Translations under genes and position numbers: made by a program
The notes under the pieces: generated by a model
What the model was told of the DNA's origin: nothing
What the model saw: only the letters and a program-made list of their open reading frames with translations
Databases searched by the model: none
Source: Sphaeroforma sirkka
Taxonomy: Eukaryota > Opisthokonta > Ichthyosporea > Ichthyophonida
Assembly (NCBI GenBank): GCA_001586965.3
Contig: LUCW03000593.1
Coordinates: 2,501-27,500, forward strand
Direction of reading: 5' to 3'
DNA: 25,000 nt
Shown: positions 10,380 through 19,030 of the stretch, one piece after another
Position numbering within the stretch: position 1 is the first letter of the stretch
Layout of the letters: each line of letters starts with the position of its first letter

Positions 10380-10742
10380 CTATGAATCAGGGTTCATATC
10401 TTTTAAGTATGATAAAGACTTTTGATCACAGGCGACAGTAAAGTAACTTCCATAAAGGTAGTCTTTAAACTGTCTTAGCGCAGTAACTATAGCAAGGAGC
10501 TCTTGTTTAACGGTAGGGTAGTTCCGTTGACTCTTATTATAACTCTTGCTAAAGAATTGTATGTAGCGCGGTTTACCATTTATCGTTTGGTAAAGCACTC
10601 CACCTACCGCTCGATCTGAAGCGTCGGTTGCTACTTGGAATGGGACACCATCCACAGGGTACTGCATGATGGGTGCGTCCATTACTTTACTTTTGACTAG
10701 TTTAAATGTATCATCACATTCTTTAGTCCAAAGCTTTCCCAA
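10380..10742 (-). pseudogene. Retrotransposon RNase H
   Basis: Degrades the RNA strand of RNA:DNA hybrids during reverse transcription. In the 120-residue open segment the expected acidic residues are present: Asp in VATDAS (residue 40), Glu in KQELLAIV (residue 81) and Asp in ACDQKSL (residue 106). The usual HIPG..N.LPD.LSR ending follows in the same frame after an in-frame TAG at 10380-10382. The segment joins RT through a frame change near 10750. Confidence 0.88.
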
Positions 10743-11615
10743 AGGTCCTTTGTGCAGCCGTAGGTGACTGAAAGGCTTTTAAGTAATGAGAAAGATGCGG
10801 TACCGAATCCGAGAAGAAGTTAACAAACCCACACACAGAGTTCACATCTCTTCCAGTAATTAGTGTTGATAAATCCAACAGAAACTGTTTCTTGCCAGGA
10901 TCAATTTCTACCCCTGCTGCAGATACTTTGTAGCCAAGTAAGTGTATAGTATCTTTAGCAAAAGAACACTTGTCTTCGTTAATCTTAAGTTTAGCATGAT
11001 TAAGTCGCTTTAAGACTTCTTTAACGAGTTTAGCATGTTCATGTGCTGTCTTTGTAAAGATAACTATATCATCTAAATAAACTGATACGTTATACGACAG
11101 GTCCGCAAATAGTTCCATCATAACTTGTTGGAAAAAAAAAGAAGGTAACATGTGTAAGCCTTCAGGTGCACCTTTAAACTGGTACTTCTTACCTTGCCAA
11201 GTAAAGGAAAAGTATTTCCTATGAGGCTCATATATCTGTAGTTGATGGAATGCAGCTTTTAAGTCTATCTTGGAAAAGATAGTCGCACCTCCATTTTGCG
11301 TAGTATCTCGCTTATCTTAGGTAAGGGAAAACTATGTTGCGGAATTAGTTTGTTGATTGGCGACAGGTCTAGTACTACTCTTGTTTTACTAAACGTTCCA
11401 TCAGATTTATATTGATCGACCGCTAAGAAAGCTAAGTTAACTGGGGTTGCATCATAATTGATTTCAATTAGACCCTGTTTTAACCAATCTTCGATTTGGG
11501 TTTTGACAACGTCTTTGTGTCTCCAACTCACGTAGTTATGTGAAGGACACTTTAACTTAGAGAAGTCGACGTTTGTTAAGTCAAGTCTAACGTACCCATT
11601 AGAGAACTTAAACAT
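10723..11615 (-). pseudogene. Retrotransposon reverse transcriptase
   Basis: Copies element RNA into DNA. The N-terminal part (11615-11289) has the typical DWLKQGLIE and RVVLDLSPINK segments. The palm catalytic motif YLDD lies at 11068-11079, followed by a LLGYKVS segment. One frame change near 11289 separates the halves, placed within the conserved stretch just before the first catalytic-Asp region. The frame before 11615 is continuous with protease except for a single TAG. Confidence 0.92.
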
Positions 11616-11618
11616 ACA

Positions 11619-12119
11619 CTAGTCAGTTATTGCAATCTTCCTGTTTTGTATAATTAAGTCCATAATTATATCGGTGAAGTGCGGAATCATATCCTTTGCT
11701 TCACCTTCCGGAGGTTTAGGTATCTTTAACATATTATCATCTGACTGATCTTTATTCGGGTCTAGCCCATTAGGCAGACCAGTGAGTGTTATACCTAAAC
11801 TGAGAAGATCAGTCATACCTATAATTAAATCGTATTTCTGAGACATGTCAGTAACGATTAGGTGAGTCTTCACTTCTCTTCTATCTGACAGCATTATGTG
11901 TGCATAGTCAATGGCTTGTTCGCAAGTAGTAACTTTGCCATTTCCCAAGATTAAATCAGTTGTTTCGTTATGGACAGCCATATCTGTAGCGTAGGCTACT
12001 CGGCATGAGATAGCAGAGACTTCAGCCCCTGGATCAAATAGTGCCATAACTTTTTCTCCATTTACGAAAACTGTTTGAAAGATACGTTCATCTCCTTTGG
12101 TATAGATTTTATTGAACAT
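11619..12119 (-). pseudogene. Retropepsin-like aspartic protease with altered active site
   Basis: Cleaves the Gag-Pol polyprotein in this family. The active-site segment reads ALFDPGAEVSAIS (Asp at residue 29), where the family has D-T/S-G. The Pro in place of Thr/Ser would be expected to harm catalysis. A later YDLIIGMTDLL segment matches the conserved hydrophobic-Gly motif of retropepsins. The frame ends in TAG at 11619 but is continuous with RT beyond it. It lies in the same frame as gag, separated by TGA and TAA. Confidence 0.8.
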
Positions 12120-12158
12120 TTAATCATAATCTTGCTCTAGTGCGCACATATGGTACTG

Positions 12159-14187
12159 TCAGTGCTTAACTTGGACGTCTGGTAAGTCCTTGCAATCCTC
12201 TTTGTGCCAACCGTTAGTACCCTTGCAAGTAGCACACTCTTTCATATAGTGTCCAAAATCTGGCTTGCCTGGTGCACACTTAACAGGGTCGTGTCTACCA
12301 TTCCACTTGCCATTACGTTTTGTGAGGTTGTAACCACACTTCTTGCAAGGCGCTCTCACCTTCTTATCACCTTTCGGTTCGGTAGAAGTAGAGCCAGTAC
12401 CCCCTCCAGTAGTAGTGCGAGGTTTCTTAGTACTACGCGCAGTATTAGTCTCTACTGCGTTTCGCTTAGTGGGCTGGGTGTAGCTCGTGGTACTAAGTAC
12501 TCTAGTAGAGGAATTGGTATGCTTGTGTACTATTTTCTCAAAGACAGACCAAGGCATAGATCGCAAATCACCATAGGCGATGATGTCATCATTGACTTTC
12601 TTAAAGAGGTTAGCTCCCAGAGTCACCATCATCTGACAAATTAATAAATATTCGCCAGTATAGGTACGACCACCCATCCGAGTATTCATATGTGTCATAT
12701 GAGCTAGAGCACCTCGAATAGTGGAATCGTTCGCAAAGAACTTGCGAGACTCTAAAAGTTCACGGTCACGTGCATCTTCAAAAGAGGTGTTAAGTATATT
12801 ATTACGCAACTGGTGGCAGGGTAGGGCTTTCCAGTTGGGCTCATGAGCCTTCAAGATAGTTCGCCATTCACCTGGCTCACAGAAATGAATAAAGGCATTC
12901 ATCATCTGCTTATCCTTAAGGCTGGCAGACTCCTTAAGTTGGTCGAAGGCCTTCAGTGTCTCCACTGTACTCTCATTAGTAGAGAAATCGACCTCAGCCT
13001 GCGCGTTACCTAGCTGCTTTATAAAGCTTGGTTCTAAGTGTTCACGAGGCTCATGCTCAGTGCTACGGGCTGCTAGTGCCAAGATGGAGTCTATTTCCTT
13101 TCTCTTGTTATCGATTAGATAACGAATGTTATCCGCTTTCCTATCGTCAAGGTTAGAGTCATTCAATAGACGGTCCTCAAGGACTTGCATACCAGAGCGT
13201 AATAGCCTGAGACGAGTATGTCTGGTTCTCGCTTCCTCATCCTCAGGATTAGAGCGGGAACTCTCTAACGAGGTACTGGTGTAGCGATTGCCAAAATCGT
13301 GATTACCAGGGTTAGTTGGCAAATGAGGGTCGATATTACGAGGATGGTAAGCCTCATCGAGTTCCATACGATCATATCCTCTGACAGGGTTGGGTTTGTC
13401 AAGAGGATGATCAATGGTAGCATCAGAGCTATAGAGATTAAATTTTGAAATATTTTCTTTCTCACCAGTGGTAACTGGCTTAGTAGTAAACATACTGGCT
13501 GGTAAACCAGTAGGTCTCGGGTTCGAAACTGGGCCCGAATTTTTTCTTCTTCTTCGGTATAGGAAGAATATCAGCCAAGTGGGACACGATAGAGGGGTCC
13601 ACAACTGCTGCTGCGGATAGCTCCTTCAAGAGCGCTTCAGTGCGGTTCAATTGGCGTCGAGATTGAGAGGATCCAACCACTTGTTGTCGAGTCATGGCGT
13701 CCTCAGCTTCGGCCCCAAGATTTGAGCTGAATGGAATGGCTTCTCCATCGATGGCGAAACCGAAATTTTCGGACAGGTCCAATACTTCCTTTTCACTCCG
13801 AATTTGTGCTAGAGTGTCCTTTAGATGTGGAGTTATAATGTTCCCGACATTCGTATCCACGAATTTTCCAGCCTTTCGTCGTTTATCCCCAATATTTGAC
13901 GGCACGTAGTCAGGGAGCAAGCTGGGGTCCTGAGCTTCACTCCTAGGTGATACACGGACGCTGGCGAGCCTTTCTGCGGTAGTAGATATCTCTTCTTACA
14001 AGGCTTTAGGATCCGACGAGTCATCCTCAGAATAATCTTCTGTACCAACCTCAGAATTGGCTTCAGTTTCCTCGGCAGGCTCAACTCCAGACAGGCTAGG
14101 TGTTTCCACAGGGACCTCAGGAACCTCGGCAGGCTTAGCAGGCTTAGAGCTAGCGGCTCCATTGCCTTTAGAAGTACCCTTAGCCAT
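12159..14187 (-). pseudogene. Retrotransposon Gag with zinc-binding C-terminus, two lesions
   Basis: Structural protein of the particle. The start at 14187 opens an Ala/Glu/Ser-rich acidic N-terminus. A TAA at 13996-13998 interrupts it, with the same frame open on both sides, and a frame change occurs in an A-rich run near 13545. The middle part is helical and charged. The C-terminal 60 residues are basic and Cys/His-rich: a CxxC...H..C group and CATCKGTNGWHKEDC, a CX2CX6HX3C variant of the nucleocapsid zinc knuckle. It ends in TGA at 12159. Gag identity rests on position and the zinc motifs, because the capsid region is not recognisable by eye. Confidence 0.82.
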
Positions 14188-14266
14188 ATTATTTGCAGGC
14201 TAGTAAATCGATGTTAGACAGTCTAGAAGCAGTACACTACTGTAACTACTATATAACTAAAAAATA

Positions 14267-14566
14267 TGTAAACTTCGATGGAAATTACTAGGTTTCAAAC
14301 TATATTAAACTAAAATACAATTTAGTCAGTTAGGATTTAGCAGTGGTAGCTTGTGTAAGAATGATCGGGACTGCTTCTTGTTAAGAGCCTAAATATCCTC
14401 GATCACACAGGGCGTACCTCTAGCTGTTCTTTATTGAATAATTTTCACTAGAAGTACTAAGTGTTCATGGCCACTTGCCTAATTTGTAAATAGACATAAT
14501 AACGTAAGTCACGGTAATACATTACCTGATATAAATATAGTTCCATATGAAGAAAAGTTAAAAAAA
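14267..14566 (-). repeat. Partial LTR adjoining the gag leader
   Basis: Begins TGTAAACTTCG on the plus strand and matches the first half (about 300 of 595 bases) of 14750-15344, with roughly seven substitutions. It stops inside an A-run (gttaaaaaaa) and is joined directly to gag sequence. No clear tRNA primer-binding site could be identified next to it (14188-14266). Confidence 0.88.
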
Positions 14567-14677
14567 CAAGGCTATAGGATCCGACGAGTCATCCTCAGAA
14601 TAATCCTCTGTACCAACCTCAGAATTTGCTTCCCCAACAGTTTCCTCGGCAGGCTCAGCTCCAGACAGGCTAGGTGT
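14567..14677 (-). repeat. Duplicated gag fragment between LTR pieces
   Basis: Closely matches gag at about 14000-14104 but has about five substitutions and six extra in-frame bases (near 14630). It is therefore not a simple copy of this element's gag and probably came from a sister element. Short matching bases occur at both joins. Confidence 0.85.
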
Positions 14678-14749
14678 TCACACAGGGCGTACCTCTAGCT
14701 GTTCTTTATTGAATAATTTTCACTAGAAGTACTAAGTGTTCATGACCAC
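14678..14749 (-). repeat. Short internal LTR fragment
   Basis: Matches the LTR from the cacagggcgtac block to tcatgaccac, a 72-bp internal piece. It ends exactly where the full LTR begins (ccac|tgtaaac). It contains another copy of the minus-strand AATAAA. Confidence 0.88.
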
Positions 14750-15344
14750 TGTAAACTTCGATGGAAATTACTAGGTTTCAAACTATATTAAACTAAAATA
14801 CAATTTAGTCAGTTAGGATTTAGCAGTGGTAGCTTGTGTAAGAATGATCGGGACTGCCTCTTGTTAAGAGCCTAAATATCCTCGATCACACAGGGCGTAC
14901 CTCTAGCTGTTCTTTATTGAATAATTTTCACTAGAAGTACTAAGTGTTCATGACCACTTGCCTAATTTGTAAATAGACATAATAACGTAAGTCCCGTTAA
15001 TACATTAGCTGATATAAATAAAGTTCCATGTGAAGAAAAGTTAAAAAAAGAAAAAAACTTATTGGATTTTGGAGACTGGCGGAAGGACCAAAATCTATAA
15101 GTAGTAGTTCGGAGATTATAAAATTTAGTTTATAATGTCCTACATCTACTAATGTCTCAAATAGGTCCAAGTAGATGAGTCATACCAAATACTCAGGCTA
15201 TTGGAGCCATCAAAGTGAATTTAGAACACTTTGGAAATATTGGAAAAAGAGCTTGTACTAAATGATTTAAAATACAAATAAAACCCAATGTATTATCTCA
15301 ATTGATCTTGATATTTTAGACTGATCGGAGGCCGTATTTCTACA
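14750..15344 (-). repeat. Full-length 5' LTR (595 bp)
   Basis: TG...CA ends. Matches 7309-7832 at roughly 98 percent of aligned positions by eye, plus two segments absent from the 3' LTR. Minus-strand AATAAA lies at 14913-14918. TATA-like stretches (ttataaac, ttttataatc) occur near 15116-15136 on the minus strand and could belong to the promoter. Confidence 0.92.
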
Positions 15345-15568
15345 AAATAAGACATGTGGTCATGAACACTTAGTACATCTAGTGAAAATTGTTCAATAAA
15401 GAACAGCTAGAGCTATGTCCTGTATGATCGATGATATTAAGGCTCTTACCATGAGGCAGTCCCAATCATTCTTACAAAAACTACCACTGCTAAATCCTAA
15501 CTGACTTAAATTTTATCTTTGTTTTTATAATATAGTTTAAAACATAGAAATATACATCGAATTTTACA
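15345..15568 (+). repeat. Older, diverged LTR fragment in opposite orientation
   Basis: The reverse complement of this stretch aligns with the first half of the LTR, from TGTAAAATTCGATG (ending at 15568) through the CAGTTAGGATTTAGCAGTGG and TGTTCTTTATTGAA blocks to the ATGACCAC block next to 15345. Divergence is clearly higher than among the other copies. It is cut exactly at the outer end of the full LTR, and the missing half is not found left of 7309. Confidence 0.85.
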
Positions 15569-15607
15569 GCTTAAGCTTGCAGTAGGCAGCTCTCTTGGTA
15601 CAGCTAA

Positions 15608-15895
15608 AACTGTACGCGCACTTGTTACAATGAAGGAGTTCATGAACTTTTCAATCGTTCAAATAGGTCTCTGATGATCTTGACAGATACAGTACGACCA
15701 AAAAATGGGCCAATTGGTTTGGGGATTGCCAGAAGTTTTTTTATTACATTGCAGAATCTCTGCCCTGATGATTGGAGAACTTTAGATCCAGCATTGGCGA
15801 AGGCAAACCGGACTGGGACCGCGAGCACTTGGAATAGCTTCAAGTCACGTATCAATGCGATCCGTAACTTTACCGCTGATGCTGACTACTGAGTG
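15608..15895 (+). pseudogene. Coding-like remnant, unknown
   Basis: An open plus-strand frame of about 95 codons ends in TGA near 15892. A second frame open across about 15581-15670 overlaps its start. The composition looks protein-like, but I recognise no family. It directly follows the older LTR, so it could be interior sequence of that element or its insertion target. No convincing start codon context. Confidence 0.3.
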
Positions 15896-17040
15896 AAGAG
15901 ACTACAATCTTTAAGCTCGGTGGGCGTGTAAGAGTCGGCAACTCCTAATCGGGAAAATTTGGGATTTGCGGGGAAATCCGAATTTTGTATTGTTTTTGGG
16001 TCTGGGACCATTCTCGAAATTTCAGTGCACAATGTAGAAAAATTGTATAAATGAATTTTGATGTGTCATCACCACATGACCCTTGCGAAACGACTATATG
16101 TAAAATTAATAAGAAATCGCGAATAGGTTAGAGCTTAAAGTTCGTGGACATTACGTAGACATTTAGGATTAGTTATAGACCTTCAGACCGCTACGGGTCT
16201 GTCGGAAATTGTATAAATAGGGTAGTATACTAGCTTGCAATCCTCAGACTCCAACACAAAGAATTAAGAAAGAATAGAGGAAGATTGTTTAGACTACTTG
16301 AATCGTAGGCTTTGACTTGTGCCGAGCCAAGAATCAATAAAGGGTATTACCGAGAATTTTTGCCCAAGTCTTTTGGTAGGGTTTAGGGTTTCTAGAGTAC
16401 TTTGTGGACTAGGATTTTTGGACTCAGGGCTTTCCGGGTTTGGCCAAGGATTTGTGGAATCTTGGGTTTGCCGGCCACGATCAAATCGGGATCAGGACAG
16501 GAAATTAGGGTTAGGGATCTTATAAACTCGAAAAATTAAGAATAATTATACGAAGATATACCAAGAATACAAAAATAAATGTTTTAGAAGTAGAGAAAAA
16601 GATTACAATCCATCTGAATAATGGGGGTTGTCATACAACAAAGATACATACTGTTCGGGAGCAAATATTTAGTTCGAAGCTCTATTTTTTTTTTAAAAAC
16701 AAACAAATGTTTATGGTAAATATAGTATTTATTTAGTTCTTTGGCAACTTGGCAGTTGGCACTCTCTCTTCAGTCTCTTCTTGTTGAGTCTACTCATCAC
16801 TTTCTTCTGGCGTCTTTCCCCCCCCGAGCATCACAAAAGGACACAGAGTGTCCGAGACTCAAAGTCACAGTATGAAACAGACCTCGAGCCTCGACTCCCT
16901 CGAAGCTCGTTGTCCGTTCTCTTGAGTAATATTTAAAAAAAAAAGACCTAAAGCCTATTATCAGTAGTTCAGTACTAATAAATATGTACTAGTAGACCAA
17001 AGTCCAAAAGTGAAAAGTCACCATTCTCAAAAGTTCTTTC
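15896..17040. other. Non-coding stretch with TATA-like and telomere-like motifs
   Basis: No gene recognised. TATAAATA occurs at 16212-16219 in a TATAAATAGGG context. Telomere-like words occur at about 16377-16390 (gggtttagggttt) and 16506-16516 (ttagggttaggg), each too short to be a telomere tract. From about 16740 to 16930 the sequence is less AT-rich, with repeated gactc/gagtc words. Confidence 0.4.
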
Positions 17041-17100
17041 TCCAAAGTCCAGAGTCCAAAGTCCAAAGTCCAAAGCCCAAAATCCAAAGTCCAAAGTCCA
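17041..17100. repeat. TCCAAAG heptamer array (about 8.5 copies)
   Basis: Consecutive 7-mers tccaaag, tccagag, tccaaag (three times), cccaaaa, tccaaag (twice) and a partial tcca. Isolated related words also occur at 16996-17010. In one minus-strand frame three heptamers encode a seven-residue repeat (TLDFGFW-like), which is a consequence of the repeat rather than evidence of a gene. Confidence 0.92.
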
Positions 17101-18182
17101 TACTTTTCGTGTTTCGATATCGGATGAAACGATAGATAAATACACTTTCATACACTTTCGACTCTTCGAGTAAAATATCGACTCACAACTCACAAGAGTC
17201 ACAAGTCACAAGTACAACTCGCTGAGTACCAAAATACCATATGTGGTTACATACTGTATTTTGCTCTGACCAGGTAAATGATATAGTCTTTTTATGTAAA
17301 ATACCCAAAAACAGAAACGACATGGCTAAAAATAACATGTCGGTCGGAAATCTATAGTCGTTTATTGTTCCCAGCTGACATGGTGTCTTCGCTCTGACTA
17401 CATATCTTACCAACAATGTTTACTTCACAAGTCACCTTCAATATCGGCTAGCTATATGTAGTCCTTCGGACGTTAGTTTGATCCCCTATATTTTAGCTAG
17501 ATTTCTATTCTTCTTCACTCGTAGAGGGTCATGTGTTTACCGAGTAGGTTGTGTATATAAATAACTATACAAAACAAGGTTCAAATATATGAATAACTAT
17601 AATAGTTTATCAACCATTTCAGCAAACGAACTATTAGTAGTATTCATTTACATATTAGTAAATAGAGTCTAGTGTAGAGTTGTTGTATACAAAGCCAGGC
17701 AACCGCCACAAAAGGATCTACGTATATAAACCACCATGTCGTTTATTCTTTTTTCTAGTAAGTGTGTACAATCAAAATATTCCGACCTCGTCGATGTCGT
17801 TTACCTGGTCAAATTTTACAATCACGGGAATTTTCCCGATGGCAATCTTGTGCTTTTTCTTCTTCAGTCCCAGACTCCCAGTCCCTACTCCCTAGAGGCC
17901 CCAGGGCTCAGATATTTCTTTTTTCTTTTTCCTTTCCCCAACTGTTTTATATATAATTTTTATATACAAAGCTGTGTTTGTTTTTGTATATAAAGCTTTA
18001 TATAAAATCATAAAAGAAAAGATTTTTTAAAATATTGTTTGTTTAAAAATACAGTATCGCCTTTTTATTTATTTTATCAGTTTTGTATTTGTTTGAAATT
18101 GGTTGTACTTTGTCAGCATATTTCTATTTTTTTTTTTCAAATTTTATAAATGTTTTTGTAAACAAATAACAGAAGCAAAATC
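17101..18182. other. Intergenic, AT-rich, no gene recognised
   Basis: CACAAGT-like words cluster at 17187-17215. A GC-rich patch at about 17865-17915 contains the cagggctcag core shared with 6212-6340. From about 17940 onward the DNA is A/T-dominated and resembles 5990-6075. Confidence 0.45.
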
Positions 18183-18418
18183 ATAGCCTTCTAAATTATA
18201 CAACAAAAATTTTCTTGTTTCTTTTCAAAAGTACTTTAAAAAAAATCAGTTTTATTTTTAAAACCAAAAACTTTAAAAAAGAAGTGGTAGTTATAAGTTA
18301 TTGGGTTTTTAAAAATACACAACACTACATAAATATGTACATGACTTTGTCACTTCGCTGATCTATTTTTTAATTTAATTTTTATATATCTATTCACTTC
18401 TAAAGAGTAGAAGGCTAT
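18183..18418. mobile_element. Candidate MITE-like unit with perfect 10-bp inverted ends
   Basis: Starts atagccttct (18183-18192) and ends agaaggctat (18409-18418), a perfect 10-bp terminal inverted repeat around a 236-bp AT-rich, non-coding body. The body includes the ttttaaaaataca stretch shared with about 5915-5945. No convincing target-site duplication is visible. Confidence 0.45.
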
Positions 18419-18475
18419 TTCTCTTCAGTCTTCTTTTTCATTTTTTGGTGTTTCGAATTTTTCGATCATTGCACC

Positions 18476-18548
18476 ATAGCCTTCTGAATATACACACAAG
18501 AGAGAGAGAGCCTTCTGAAAGCGTGAATATACAACAAGAAGAAGGCTA
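18476..18548. mobile_element. Short inverted-repeat unit of the same family
   Basis: Starts atagccttct (18476-18485) and ends agaaggcta (18540-18548), 73 bp apart. An internal gagccttctgaa...gaatatacaac block repeats the left end, as if one unit is nested in or duplicated from another. The remaining sequence to 19030 shows no gene. Confidence 0.4.
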
Positions 18549-19030
18549 CGAATTTGAGTAAGTCTGAGATTGTCATTGCGCAGTGATATGGGCAATTTGG
18601 CATACAATCCATACATTTGCCATGTTTAATTGTTCATTGCACAGTGCACATCAAATATTTACTCTCGACTCATTTTTTAGAGGGGTATAAAATACTTTTG
18701 TCAATATTTTCTTCAGTTTTTAGAGGTTTCATTTGGAATACAACCTCTCTATTGAATAGATCCTCGAGACCAACAAGAACAAAAGTATGGAACAAACGAG
18801 AAATCAATTTATTTGCAAACCATAACTATACATGTTTCAACATTACAATAACCATTCCTTCTGACACACTACAGCCACCCTACCTCACGCACACTCGTAG
18901 ATATGCATCCTTCCCTCAAATAGAATGCATATTTGCGCTGCCATAAAGCACCGAGGAAAACAATTGCAAAACAGGGTATCGAAGACAAGTTTGAAGAATT
19001 AGTAGCGGTCGTAGAGTAGATGATTGCAGA

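Larger units (their letters stand above)
7309..15344 (-). mobile_element. Ty3/Gypsy-type LTR retrotransposon, degenerate, 8.0 kb
   Basis: Bounded by LTRs at 7309-7832 (3' side, transcription runs leftward) and 14750-15344 (5' side), both with TG...CA ends. Between them lie gag, protease, RT, RNase H, a WGP-DxFA domain, integrase, a GPF motif and a chromo-like tail, in Ty3/Gypsy order. The coding part carries stops at 13996, 11619, 10380 and 8239 and frame changes near 13545, 11289, 10750, 10110, 9175, 9025 and 8725, so it cannot be autonomous as read. The 5' LTR region contains an extra partial LTR, a gag fragment and an LTR fragment. Five bases outside the ends (ccatg left, aaata right) do not form a target-site duplication, which suggests a later rearrangement. 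Confidence 0.92.

Noticed and set aside
8239-11621. Reassigned TAG codon, since three pol stops are TAG
   Set aside because: Three host genes in the window end in TAG exactly where homologous proteins or the frame should end, and TAA also interrupts gag. Lesions are simpler.
13500-13535. tRNA T-arm-like sequence (gggttcgaaactggg)
   Set aside because: No matching acceptor, D or anticodon arms nearby, and it lies in gag coding sequence.
14188-14266. tRNA primer-binding site next to the inner LTR
   Set aside because: The sequence after the LTR (TATTTTTTAGTTATATAG on the minus strand) matches no tRNA 3' end I know, so no site is called.
16377-16516. Interstitial telomere repeats
   Set aside because: Only two short telomere-like words, with different units and no array.
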